64,000 nucleotides of DNA from Sandaracinobacteroides hominis (GCF_016464365.1 NZ_JADCUC010000006.1:186001-250000), one strand, 5' to 3'; counted from the first letter of the stretch, positions 41,583-49,833 are shown. Numbers and translations are program-made. The notes: generated by a model not told the origin, from the sequence alone.

Positions 41583-41745
41583 GCGGTGCTTCGACAAGCT
41601 CAGCATGAGCGGGCTTCGACAAGCTCAGCATGAGCGGTGCTTCGACAAGCTAAGCATGAGCGGGCTCGACGGGCTCAGGATTAGCGGTAATTCGAAAGGC
41701 AGCATGCGCGCTAATTCGAAGGGCAGCAGGAGCGAGATAGCGAAC
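41563..41745. repeat. inverted palindromic repeat array downstream of the GIY-YIG gene
   Basis: About seven units of the same element in the opposite orientation (for example GCTTCGACAAGCTCAGCATG followed by AGCGG). The first is inside the 3' end of the GIY-YIG gene. Units become steadily more degenerate away from the gene (the last read TAATTCGAAGGGCAGCAGG), as expected for ageing tandem copies. Confidence 0.85.
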
Positions 41746-41794
41746 CAGGTTCAACCCCGCGCAGTCCGAGCCCGCCCGCTCAACCGCAATACCC

Positions 41795-42022
41795 GCTCAG
41801 GCTGAGCCCGTCGAAGCCCGCAAGGCCAGGCCTATCGCCCCTCTCCAGCCGAACCCCGCTCAGGCTGAGCCTGTCGAAGCCCGCAAGGTCAAGCCTATCC
41901 ACCCCTCTCCAGCCAAACCCCGCTCAGGCTGAGCCTGTCGAAGCCCGCTCAGGCTGAGCCTGTCGAAGCCCGCTCAGGCTGAGCCTATCGAAGCCCGCTC
42001 AGGCTGAGCCTGTCGAAGCCCT
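41795..42022. repeat. third repeat array, before the fumarase gene end
   Basis: Six units in the first orientation (CGCTCAGGCTGAGCC followed by TGTCGAAGC). The first two are part of a longer unit of about 62 bp that is tandemly repeated (with GCAAGG...CCTATC...CCCCTCTCCAGCC between them); the last four are directly head to tail. The array stops 7 bp before the fumarase stop codon and may serve as its 3' hairpin. There are no spacers of constant length, so it is not a CRISPR. Confidence 0.9.
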
Positions 42023-42028
42023 TCACCC

Positions 42029-43546
42029 TCAAGCCATCTCCGCCTGCTTCTCGGCAATCTTCTTGCGCCAGATCTCAGGCCCGGTTTTGTGCACGCTGGT
42101 CCCAGTGGAATCCACCGCCACCGTCACCGGCATGTCCTTCACCTCGAACTCGTAAATGGCCTCCATGCCAAGGTCTTCAAACGCCAGCACTTTCGACGCC
42201 TTGATGGCCCGCGCCACCAGATAGGCAGCCCCGCCCACAGCCATCAGATAGGCCGCCTTGTGCCTGGCAATCGCCTCGATCCCGGCAGGTCCGCGCTCGG
42301 CCTTGCCCACCATCGCGATCAGCCCGGTCTCGGCCAGCATCGTCTCGGTGAACTTGTCCATCCGCGTCGCGGTCGTCGGCCCGGCCGGCCCCACCACCTC
42401 GTCGCGCACCGGATCGACCGGGCCGACATAATAGATCACGCGGTTTGTGAAATCGACCGGCAGCTTCTCTCCGCGCGCCAGCATATCCACCATCCGCTTG
42501 TGCGCGGCATCGCGCCCGGTCAGCATCTTGCCGTTCAGCAGCAGCCGATCACCCGGCTGCCAGCTCGCAACGATCTCAGGCGTCAGCCTATCCAGATCGA
42601 CGCGGATTGCCTCAGGCGAAGGCTTCCAGTCCACCTTCGGCCACTTCGCCAGATCGGGCGCCGGCAGAAAGGCCGGCCCCGATCCATCCAGATGCACATG
42701 CGCATGCCGCGTCGCCGCACAGTTCGGGATCATCGCCACAGGTTTCGAGGCCGCATGCGTCGGGCAATCCAGGATCTTCACGTCGAGGATGGTGGAAAGC
42801 CCACCCAGCCCCTGCGCCCCGATCCCCAGCGCGTTCACCGCATCATAGATCTCGATCCGCAGCTCCTCGATCCGGCTCATCGGGCCTCTCGCCTTCAGGG
42901 CGGCCATGTCGATCGGCCCCATCAGCGATTCCTTGGCCATCACCATCGCCTTTTCGGCGGTGCCGCCGATGCCGATCCCCAGCATGCCGGGCGGGCACCA
43001 GCCGGCGCCCATCAACGGCACCGTCTTCACCACCCAGTCGACAATCGAATCGCTCGGGTTCAGCATCACGAACTTCGATTTGTTTTCGCTGCCGCCACCC
43101 TTGGCCGCCAGCGCGATCTCCAGATGGTGCCCCTCCACCATTTCCACATGCACCACGGCAGGGGTATTATCCCGCGTATTCACGCGCCCGAATGCCGGAT
43201 CGGCAACGATCGAGGCGCGCAACTTGTTGTCCGGATGGTTATAGGCCCGGCGCACGCCCTCGTTGATCATCTGGTCCAGCGTCATCCGCCCGTCCCAGGT
43301 CACTCCCATCCCCACCTTCACGAATGCGGCAACGATCCCGGTATCCTGGCAGATCGGTCGATGCCCCTCGGCGCACATGCGGCTGTTGGTCAGGATCTGC
43401 GCAATCGCATCCTTCGCCGCCGGGCTTTCCTCCAGATCATAGGCCGTCCCCAGCGCCTCGATATAATCCAGCGGGTGAAAATAGCTGATATGCTGCAACG
43501 CATCCGCGACGCTTTCGATCACATCGTCGCTCTTGATCAGGGTCAT
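42029..43546 (-). CDS. fumA: class I fumarate hydratase, iron-sulfur type
   Basis: A 505-residue single-chain class I fumarase. The three cluster cysteines are in HRPICQDTGIV, GAGWCPPGMLGIGIGG and IPNCAATRHAHVHLDG; the C-terminal beta domain includes RVIYYVGPVDPVRDEVVGPAGPTTATRMDKFTETML. It converts fumarate to malate in the TCA cycle and needs an oxygen-labile 4Fe-4S cluster. The ATG at 43546 is preceded by GGGAG and begins MTLIKSDDVIESVADALQHI; the longer open frame is not homologous. Divergent from nrdA. Confidence 0.95.
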   Translation of the reverse strand: MTLIKSDDVIESVADALQHISYFHPLDYIEALGTAYDLEESPAAKDAIAQILTNSRMCAEGHRPICQDTGIVAAFVKVGMGVTWDGRMTLDQMINEGVRRAYNHPDNKLRASIVADPAFGRVNTRDNTPAVVHVEMVEGHHLEIALAAKGGGSENKSKFVMLNPSDSIVDWVVKTVPLMGAGWCPPGMLGIGIGGTAEKAMVMAKESLMGPIDMAALKARGPMSRIEELRIEIYDAVNALGIGAQGLGGLSTILDVKILDCPTHAASKPVAMIPNCAATRHAHVHLDGSGPAFLPAPDLAKWPKVDWKPSPEAIRVDLDRLTPEIVASWQPGDRLLLNGKMLTGRDAAHKRMVDMLARGEKLPVDFTNRVIYYVGPVDPVRDEVVGPAGPTTATRMDKFTETMLAETGLIAMVGKAERGPAGIEAIARHKAAYLMAVGGAAYLVARAIKASKVLAFEDLGMEAIYEFEVKDMPVTVAVDSTGTSVHKTGPEIWRKKIAEKQAEMA

Positions 43547-43781
43547 CGGTGTTCGCTCCCGGCGTCTTGTCGTCTCGTGTCGCGCCGCCTTAACCCCATC
43601 CCGCCGCCTCCGGAAAGACCGCATTCGAAAGCTGTGCACGAATCCGGGAGAACGCCGGCATAACCGCCATCGCCACTGGCGCCCGCCGTCACAGCCCTGC
43701 AATGGTCCCGGCGCGGGACCGAAACTTTGCTGTCAATGCCCGCAAGCAAAAATTACCCGCTTGCAACGCCGCACGGATTTG

Positions 43782-43828
43782 GCACTATCCCTAGTGTTCG
43801 GGGGGAACGAAGCCCCCACAAATTGTGT
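43782..43828 (+). promoter_or_regulatory. candidate tandem NrdR boxes upstream of nrdA
   Basis: GCACTATCCCTAGTGT (43782-43797) matches the NrdR palindrome (ACACWATATAWWGTGT type) at both half-sites. CCCCCACAAATTGTGT (43813-43828) matches the right half well and the left poorly. The gap is 15 bp, the known spacing of NrdR box pairs. They lie 128-174 bp before the nrdA start. The rest of the 409-bp gap between fumarase and nrdA shows no gene. Confidence 0.55.
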
Positions 43829-43955
43829 CTGCTTCGGCGCCATCTTCCAAACCGAAAGGGGTCGGGAAGGTCGCAGAATCAGGCTGGTCGCAGTATATTG
43901 GATGGCAACGGGCACCTGGCCCGACCACCCCAAAGAAAGACGTTTGAGAGGGGAC

Positions 43956-45833
43956 ATGATGGATTTCCAACGCAGCGAGACGCCGCCCGAATCAGAGGCT
44001 GCTGCAACAGGGGCAACGCCGGCCTCGCACGCCATCTTCGGCCCGCGCTTTCCGGTCGCCACGGATCCGTCGCGGGATGCGCTGCTGACCGACTTCGGCA
44101 AGGAAACCCTTGCCGATCGCTATCTGCTGCCCGGCGAAACCTGCCAGGACCTGTTCGCCCGCGTCGCCGCCGCCTATGCCGACGACGCCGAGCACGCCCA
44201 GCGTCTCTACGACTATATCTCCAACCTCTGGTTCATGCCGGCAACGCCCGTCCTCTCCAACGGCGGCACCGGTCGCGGCCTCCCCATCAGCTGCTACCTG
44301 AACTCCGTCAGCGACAGCCTCGAAGGCATCGTCAACACCTGGAACGAAAACGTCTGGCTCGCAGCCCGCGGCGGCGGCATTGGCACCTATTGGGGCCATG
44401 TCCGCGGCATCGGCGAACCGGTCGGCCTCAACGGCAAGACCTCGGGCATCATCCCCTTCGTCCGCGTCATGGATTCGCTCACCCTCGCCATCTCCCAGGG
44501 CAGCCTCCGCCGCGGCAGCGCCGCCGTCTATCTCGACATCAACCACCCCGAGATCGAGGAATTCCTCGAAATCCGCAAACCCTCGGGCGATTTCAACCGC
44601 AAGGCGCTCAATCTCCACCACGGCGTCCTCGTCACGGATGCCTTCATGGAGGCCGTCCGCGCCGGCGCCCCCTTCGATCTCGTCTCCCCCAAAACCGGCG
44701 AAAAGCGCGGCGAGGTAGACGCCCGCGCCCTCTTCCAGAAGCTGGTCGAAAACCGCCTCGCCACCGGCGAGCCCTACATCGTCTTCATCGACCATGTGAA
44801 CAACAACATGCCCAGGCACCACCGCGAGCTCGGCCTGAAGGTCTCCACCTCCAACCTCTGCTCGGAAATCACCCTGCCCACCGGCACCGACCATCTGGGC
44901 AACGATCGCACCGCCGTCTGCTGCCTCTCCAGCCTCAACTTCGAAACCTGGGACCAGTGGAACGCCGACCCGCGCTTCATCGAAGACGTCATGCGCTTCC
45001 TCGATAACGTCCTGCAGGATTATATCGATCGCGCCGCCCCCGAAATGGCCCGCGCCAAATACAGCTGCGAACGCGAGCGCTCCGTCGGCCTCGGCGTCAT
45101 GGGCCTGCACAGCTTCTACCAGGCGCGCGGCATCCCCTTCGAAAGCGCCATGGCCAAGTCGTGGAACCTCCGCATGTTCCGCCACATCCGCTCCAGGGTG
45201 GATGAAGCCTCGATGCTCCTCGCAGCCGAACGCGGCCCCTGCCCGGACGCCGCAGACCGCGGCGTGATGGAGCGTTTCAGCTGCAAGATGGCGATCGCCC
45301 CCACGGCGTCGATCAGCATCATCTGCGGCGGCACCAGCGCCTGCATTGAGCCGATCCCGGCCAACATCTACACCCACAAGACGCTCTCGGGCAGCTTCTC
45401 GGTAAAGAACCCCTATCTCGAAAAACTGCTGATCGAAAAGGCGAAGAACTCCGACGCCGTCTGGAGCAGCATCCTCGAACAAGGCGGCTCCATCCAGCAT
45501 CTCGAATTCCTCAGCCCCGACGAAAAGGCAACCTTCAAGACCGCCTTCGAAATCGACCAGCGCTGGCTCCTCGAACTCGCCGGAGACCGCACGCCCTACA
45601 TCGACCAGGCCCAGTCGCTGAACCTGTTCATCCCCGCCGACGTGGAAAAATGGGATCTCCTCATGCTCCACTTCCGCGCCTGGGAACTGGGCATCAAGTC
45701 GCTCTACTACCTCCGCTCCAAGTCCATCCAACGCGCCGGCTTCGCCGGAGCCGTAGAGGCTGACAACACGCCGGATCTCCGCCAGATCGAGCTGGAGCAG
45801 AAGGATTACGACGAGTGCCTGGCCTGTCAGTAA
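43956..45833 (+). CDS. nrdA: ribonucleoside-diphosphate reductase, class I alpha subunit
   Basis: A 625-residue catalytic subunit. Active-site cysteines appear in GLPISCYLNSVSDSLEG (about residue 113), TSNLCSEITLPT (the thiyl Cys) and TAVCCLSSLNFETW; the C-terminal shuttle pair is DECLACQ. The glycyl/ATP-cone N-terminal domain (about 90 residues) of NrdA is missing: the protein goes directly into the core. Without a cone, overall activity control by dATP at that site is absent. The start at 43956 follows GAGAGGGG; a second ATG three bases later is equally possible. nrdB follows 0.8 kb downstream. Confidence 0.95.
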   Translation: MMDFQRSETPPESEAAATGATPASHAIFGPRFPVATDPSRDALLTDFGKETLADRYLLPGETCQDLFARVAAAYADDAEHAQRLYDYISNLWFMPATPVLSNGGTGRGLPISCYLNSVSDSLEGIVNTWNENVWLAARGGGIGTYWGHVRGIGEPVGLNGKTSGIIPFVRVMDSLTLAISQGSLRRGSAAVYLDINHPEIEEFLEIRKPSGDFNRKALNLHHGVLVTDAFMEAVRAGAPFDLVSPKTGEKRGEVDARALFQKLVENRLATGEPYIVFIDHVNNNMPRHHRELGLKVSTSNLCSEITLPTGTDHLGNDRTAVCCLSSLNFETWDQWNADPRFIEDVMRFLDNVLQDYIDRAAPEMARAKYSCERERSVGLGVMGLHSFYQARGIPFESAMAKSWNLRMFRHIRSRVDEASMLLAAERGPCPDAADRGVMERFSCKMAIAPTASISIICGGTSACIEPIPANIYTHKTLSGSFSVKNPYLEKLLIEKAKNSDAVWSSILEQGGSIQHLEFLSPDEKATFKTAFEIDQRWLLELAGDRTPYIDQAQSLNLFIPADVEKWDLLMLHFRAWELGIKSLYYLRSKSIQRAGFAGAVEADNTPDLRQIELEQKDYDECLACQ

Positions 45834-45845
45834 AAGGAAGCTGGT

Positions 45846-45986
45846 ATGGGAAAAAAACCTGAATCGACTTCTTCGAGGGTCGCGTCAATTGCGAGCAAAG
45901 GACTGAAGGATCCGGGCTCTCTTTCAAAGAGCGAGATCAAGTCTCTTGCGGCATCTGCACTAACGCAAAAACCGGACAAGAAGTGA
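45846..45986 (+). CDS. 46-residue basic Ser/Lys-rich small protein
   Basis: A small ORF 12 bp after nrdA with the Shine-Dalgarno AAGGAAG. It encodes a basic protein rich in Ser, Ala and Lys whose pattern (RVASIASKGLKDPG then SKSEIKSLAASALTQ) resembles short conserved proteins seen in many proteobacteria that read SKxLxDPxxSKxxKSxAxSALxQ. The base composition is lower in GC than its neighbours. The function of that family is unknown to me. Confidence 0.7.
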   Translation: MGKKPESTSSRVASIASKGLKDPGSLSKSEIKSLAASALTQKPDKK

Positions 45987-46067
45987 GGGCGGATTGTGCC
46001 TCCGGCGGGCAGGGAAATGATTTCCCTGCACCCTCAAACCTTGCCTCAGGCCACAACCCCACCGTCG

Positions 46068-46086
46068 CCCCGGACTTGATCCGGGG
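46068..46086. repeat. REP-like palindrome CCCCGGA/TCCGGGG
   Basis: CCCCGGACTTGATCCGGGG, a 7-bp stem with five-base loop, within ACCGTCG...CCCA. It shares its flanks with the palindrome at 26660-26679. It lies 82 bp downstream of the small ORF at 45846-45986 and could end its message. This element is frequent in sphingomonad genomes. Confidence 0.65.
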
Positions 46087-46113
46087 CCCAGCTTTCTTCG
46101 GGGAGCAATCTCG

Positions 46114-46254
46114 ATGATGCGCCGCCACCACCCGATCCTGCGCACCCGCACGCTCCTCCGTCTGAAGCGCCATCGCACAGCCATGCGCGCCCCGGCCCGC
46201 TACACGCCGCGCCGCCGCATTCTGAACCTCCCCCAGCAGGTGCCAGCCCAATGA
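46114..46254 (+). CDS. possible 46-residue Arg-rich leader peptide
   Basis: A short ORF (Met-Met-Arg-Arg-His-His start, strongly basic: RTRTLLRLKRHRTAMRAPARYTPRRR) preceded by GGGGAG and overlapping the next gene's ATG by ATGA. The overlap, common between true genes in this window, is the main support. It could simply be GC-driven open frame; no family recognised. Confidence 0.35.
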   Translation: MMRRHHPILRTRTLLRLKRHRTAMRAPARYTPRRRILNLPQQVPAQ

Positions 46255-46529
46255 ACCGCGCCACCCTCGCAAAAATCGGCACGCTCGCCGCCCTCCTCCT
46301 CCTCGCAGCCTGCGCCCACCAGCTCCCCGCCACGGCCCAACCCGGCGCCCCCGGCTTCTTCCTCGGTCTCTTTCACGGCTTCGTGATCGTCTTCTCGTTC
46401 ATCGGCTCGCTCTTCTCCGACACGATCTCCGTCTACGCCGTCCCCAACAATGGCGGCTGGTACAATTTCGGCTTTGCGCTCGGCGCCGGCGCATTCGGCG
46501 GCGGCAGCGGCATTCTGGGGCGAAGATAG
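46251..46529 (+). CDS. small lipoprotein
   Basis: A 92-residue protein with lipoprotein signal (IGTLAALLLLAACAHQL, lipobox LAAC) and a second hydrophobic stretch (GFFLGLFHGFVIVFSFIGSLF). It ends in a Gly-rich tail. Between nrdA and nrdB, so perhaps part of their transcript. Proteins like this with a VFSFIGSLF core and a short Tyr/Asn/Gly end are known in alphaproteobacteria, but I cannot name a function. Confidence 0.7.
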   Translation: MNRATLAKIGTLAALLLLAACAHQLPATAQPGAPGFFLGLFHGFVIVFSFIGSLFSDTISVYAVPNNGGWYNFGFALGAGAFGGGSGILGRR

Positions 46530-46611
46530 CGCGCGCAGACAACGCCCGACCTCTTTCGAAAACCCCGCATTCGTTCTACATTCGTTCTTAAAGCCCCAAG
46601 GATTTCGCCCA

Positions 46612-47661
46612 ATGTCCCTCCTCGAAGCCTCCCGCGTCTACAAGCCGTTCGAATATCCCTGGGCCTATGATTTCTGGAAACGCCAGCAGCAGATCCACTG
46701 GATGCCAGAGGAAGTGCCGCTCGGAGAGGACTGCCGCGACTGGGCGCAGAAACTGCACGAGCACGAACGCAATCTGCTCACCCAGATCTTCCGCTTCTTC
46801 ACCCAGGCCGATGTCGAGGTGCAGGATTGCTATCACGACAAATACGGCCGCGTGTTCAAGCCCACCGAAGTGAAGATGATGCTCACCGCCTTTTCCAACA
46901 TGGAAACGGTGCACATCGCCGCCTACTCGCACCTGCTCGACACCATCGGCATGCCCGAAAGCGAGTACTCAGCCTTCCTCAACTACAAGGAAATGCGCGA
47001 CAAGCACGATTATCTCGCCACCTTCGGCGTGGATAACGATGCCGATATCGCCCGCACGCTCGCCATGTTCGGCGGCTTCACCGAAGGCCTGCAGCTGTTC
47101 GGCAGCTTCGCCATGCTGATGAACTTCCCGCGCTTCAACAAGATGAAGGGCATGGGCCAGATCGTCAGCTGGTCCGTCCGCGACGAAAGCCTCCACTGCG
47201 AAGGCATCACCAAGCTGTTCCACGCCTTCTGCGCCGAACGCGGCTGCCTCACCAAGAGCGTGAAGGACGACATCACCGACGTCTGCCAGAAAACCGTCCG
47301 CCTGGAGGACGCCTTCATCGACCTCGCCTTCGAAATGGGCCCGGTGCCGGGCATGCACGCCAAGGAAATCAAGAAATACATCCGCTTCATCGCCGACTGG
47401 CGCCTGCGCCAGCTGGGCCTGCAACCGATCTACCTGATCGACGAAAACCCGCTCCCCTGGCTGCAACCGCTGCTGAACGGCGTGGAGCACGCCAACTTCT
47501 TCGAAACCCGCGCCACCGAATATTCGAAGGCGGCGACCAAGGGGAATTGGAACGAGGTCTGGGAGAGCTTTGATCGTAGGCAGAGCGCGAAGGTTGTGGC
47601 GGCTGCGAACGATGGGGTGGTTGAGGCGGATTTGTTGGGTGGGGTTGGGGCTGCGGAGTAA
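46612..47661 (+). CDS. nrdB: ribonucleoside-diphosphate reductase, class I beta subunit
   Basis: A 349-residue radical subunit. Diiron ligands are found in LTQIFRFFTQADVEVQDCYHDKY (Asp/Glu), NMETVHIAAYSHLLDTI (Glu, His and the radical Tyr), EGLQLFGSFAMLMNFPRF and DESLHCEGITKLFHAF (Glu, His). It makes the tyrosyl radical used by NrdA. There is no ATP-cone at its N-terminus either. The ATG at 46612 follows AAGGA. The last about 35 codons shift to G/T-rich usage (GTTGTGGCGGCT...) as the AT-rich island begins. Confidence 0.96.
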   Translation: MSLLEASRVYKPFEYPWAYDFWKRQQQIHWMPEEVPLGEDCRDWAQKLHEHERNLLTQIFRFFTQADVEVQDCYHDKYGRVFKPTEVKMMLTAFSNMETVHIAAYSHLLDTIGMPESEYSAFLNYKEMRDKHDYLATFGVDNDADIARTLAMFGGFTEGLQLFGSFAMLMNFPRFNKMKGMGQIVSWSVRDESLHCEGITKLFHAFCAERGCLTKSVKDDITDVCQKTVRLEDAFIDLAFEMGPVPGMHAKEIKKYIRFIADWRLRQLGLQPIYLIDENPLPWLQPLLNGVEHANFFETRATEYSKAATKGNWNEVWESFDRRQSAKVVAAANDGVVEADLLGGVGAAE

Positions 47662-47665
47662 GGTT

Positions 47666-48298
47666 GTGACACTATCAGCGGTCAAAGATTTCGCTACGAC
47701 ATTCGAAGGTCGTCGCTTTAAAACTATACTGGCTGACCCGCCGTGGCGGTTCGCCAATCGAACAGGAAAAATGGCTCCAGAACATCATCGCCTGAGCCGA
47801 TATGGAACTATGTCTCTAGAAGAAATAAAAGCTCTGCCGGTAAGTCAGGTTGCCGATGAGCCTGCACACCTGTATCTCTGGGTTCCAAACGCACTTCTTG
47901 CGGAAGGCCTTGAGGTGATGGAAGCTTGGGGATTTCAGTACAAAACTAATCTAGTATGGCATAAAATTCGTAAGGATGGCGGCCCTGACGGTAGAGGTGT
48001 GGGATTTTATTTTAGAAATGTAACGGAAGTGGTGCTATTTGGGATAAGAGGAAAAGGTGCCAGAACACTTGCTGCGGGGCGAAGGCAGGTCAATTTTCTC
48101 GCGACAAGAAAACGTGAACACAGCCGGAAACCGGATGAACTATATGATATCATTGAATCGTGCAGTAGCGGACCTTGCTTAGAACTATTTGCGCGTGGCG
48201 GCAGGTCGGGTTGGGAAACATGGGGCAATCAAGCAGAAATTTATGACATTGGTTGGGCGACGTACAATTATAATAGCCGGGCAGTCCACAATAGATAA
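47666..48298 (+). CDS. MT-A70 family DNA N6-adenine methyltransferase
   Basis: A 210-residue methyltransferase. The catalytic motif is DPPW (residues 24-27, KTILADPPWRF), followed by TMSLEEIKALPV and AHLYLWVPNALLAEGLEVMEAWGF, then WHKI and REHSRKPDELYDIIESCS, the usual MT-A70 order. It transfers a methyl group from SAM to adenine N6. The GTG start at 47666 lies 4 bp after nrdB and follows GGAGTAAGG. The gene is AT-rich compared with its surroundings and heads a three-gene operon, so it was probably acquired. It lacks a recognition domain; its target site is unknown. Confidence 0.9.
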   Translation: MTLSAVKDFATTFEGRRFKTILADPPWRFANRTGKMAPEHHRLSRYGTMSLEEIKALPVSQVADEPAHLYLWVPNALLAEGLEVMEAWGFQYKTNLVWHKIRKDGGPDGRGVGFYFRNVTEVVLFGIRGKGARTLAAGRRQVNFLATRKREHSRKPDELYDIIESCSSGPCLELFARGGRSGWETWGNQAEIYDIGWATYNYNSRAVHNR

Positions 48299-48309
48299 TA
48301 GGCCCTAAA

Positions 48310-49392
48310 ATGGTTGAAGAGTGGTATCCAGGTAGTTTTACAAAAAACTTTAGTTGGGGTCCCGCAGAAAAAGGGCTGCGGGAACTTTATGACGTAATTC
48401 GTGTGGGGTTTGCAGGAACCATGCAGAATGTTCCGCGCGAAGAATTTAGAGCCAGGGTCAGCGCCAAGAACAGGTCTGACTACATACCGCTCAATTTCTT
48501 TCTTTATAATAAGACAATTTCGAGTACAGACTTCGTCATCGCAGATGAATTGGTATTTCAGGCCCTTAACTTTCGACATTCGTCAGCTTTTGACAAACTA
48601 GCTCTATACACATTCCACCTAAGCAGAGTTGGGCGCTGGAAGCGTGCTGCCGCGAGTCAGAGTCAGCCAGCGTTGTGGGCATATCATTATTTGGCTGATC
48701 GGGTAGCCTTGGAATTCAGCTGGGATGCAAAGAAGATATCTGCAGACGATATTGAGCGCTTTTTACTCAATGATCCGCGCTACCGTGCTCAAACTGCGCG
48801 CAAAGTGGCAACAAATTTAAACTACCTTTACAAGCAAGGTCGATTGAGCGAGTTCAGAAATTCTAAACCAGAGCGATGGTGGTTGAGTGCCTTATTTGTT
48901 ACGCTCGATCGGCTTGTTGAGGATGAGGCAGCCGTCGGAAAGATATTGCCGGACTCGGAATACGAAGAAGGTCTTTTGCGGTCCGGTTTTCATTTTATTT
49001 CAGGACCAAGAAGCATTCAAAAAGATATTGCCGCGCACAATTTTGTCAAATTATATTCAATATGTGGGGGGCGTTTGAGATTTTCGGAAGATGCCACTAG
49101 AGAGAGGCAAAAAATAATACTTCCGGAGATTATGTATTTTGCGAACAACCCCGATCCAGTAACGGCGCTACATCCAACAGATCCCAGCGCGAGAGGTGTT
49201 ATCCCAAGGGTTTGCGCTATGTTGGCGCATTATGTTGGATTTGAAACGCTCGATATTTCAGAATTGGATAATTTTGACATAGAAATGTATGTTAGGCAAC
49301 GCTTGGAAGCATCGTTAGAAATGCTGAGAGGTAAGGGTATTTCACCCAATCTCAGTGCAGAAGAAATAATGTCGATAACGAGGGATGCATGA
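48310..49392 (+). CDS. unrecognised 360-residue protein of the MT-A70/PIN island
   Basis: An all-soluble protein that I cannot assign to a family. It opens with an aromatic segment (VEEWYPGSFTKNFSWGPAEKGLRELYDVIR), then FRARV, DYIPLNFFLYN and a mainly helical middle (ADELVFQALNFRHSSAFDKLALYTFHLSRVG; KVATNLNYLYKQGRLSEF) that could contain a winged-helix DNA-binding unit, followed by PERWWLSALFVTLDRLVEDE. There is no obvious Walker or PD-(D/E)XK motif. It follows the methyltransferase by 11 bp and overlaps the PIN gene by ATGA. Its GC content is far below the window average. A sensor or specificity subunit is an inference. Confidence 0.85.
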   Translation: MVEEWYPGSFTKNFSWGPAEKGLRELYDVIRVGFAGTMQNVPREEFRARVSAKNRSDYIPLNFFLYNKTISSTDFVIADELVFQALNFRHSSAFDKLALYTFHLSRVGRWKRAAASQSQPALWAYHYLADRVALEFSWDAKKISADDIERFLLNDPRYRAQTARKVATNLNYLYKQGRLSEFRNSKPERWWLSALFVTLDRLVEDEAAVGKILPDSEYEEGLLRSGFHFISGPRSIQKDIAAHNFVKLYSICGGRLRFSEDATRERQKIILPEIMYFANNPDPVTALHPTDPSARGVIPRVCAMLAHYVGFETLDISELDNFDIEMYVRQRLEASLEMLRGKGISPNLSAEEIMSITRDA

Positions 49393-49793
49393 CAACATTT
49401 CTTGATACCAGTGTAATTATTGATCTTCTATCTGAAGATGCGGAGTACCATACATGGAGTTCTGAGCGCGTTTTAAGTGCAAATATGAATGGACCTTTGC
49501 TAATATCTGATATGGTATATTGCGAACTGTGTTGTGGTATGGAAAATTTGGATGCAGTCGATCAGGCTGTAACTGCCCTTTCTTTAGTCAGACGTCCATA
49601 CTCTAATGAGGTATTATTTAGCGCTTCGAGGGCATTCAGAAGATACCGTGACGAAAATGCGGGAACAAAGTCCAACGTTTTGCCTGATTTTCTGATTGGC
49701 GCGTTAGCCGAGGTTGAAGCTGCTCCTCTGCTGACACGAGATCCGGCACGGGTCCGCACCTACTTCCCTACGGTTGAATTAATCTGCCCCTAA
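49389..49793 (+). CDS. PIN-domain nuclease (VapC-like)
   Basis: A 134-residue PIN domain with the acidic residues in place: Asp6 (FLDTSVIIDLL), Glu46 (YCELCCG), Asp100 (LPDFLIGALAEV) and Asp118 (TRDPARVRTYFP). PIN domains are Mg2+-dependent RNases, best known as VapC toxins cutting tRNA or rRNA. Here there is no small VapB-type antitoxin; the overlapping upstream 360-residue protein takes that position. Translational coupling suggests a joint complex. Low GC like its operon partners. Confidence 0.9.
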   Translation: MTTFLDTSVIIDLLSEDAEYHTWSSERVLSANMNGPLLISDMVYCELCCGMENLDAVDQAVTALSLVRRPYSNEVLFSASRAFRRYRDENAGTKSNVLPDFLIGALAEVEAAPLLTRDPARVRTYFPTVELICP

Positions 49794-49833
49794 TACGTGT
49801 GCCTGTTTTCAAGGCAGCCGATATTGGGGGAGG

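Noticed and set aside
41795-42022. Repeat array looking like a small CRISPR
   Set aside because: Most units are directly head to tail, spacers are absent or themselves repeated, and no cas gene is nearby.
43992-45731. Long minus-strand frame opposite nrdA
   Set aside because: nrdA is certain from its motifs; the antisense frame is a composition shadow without recognisable features.
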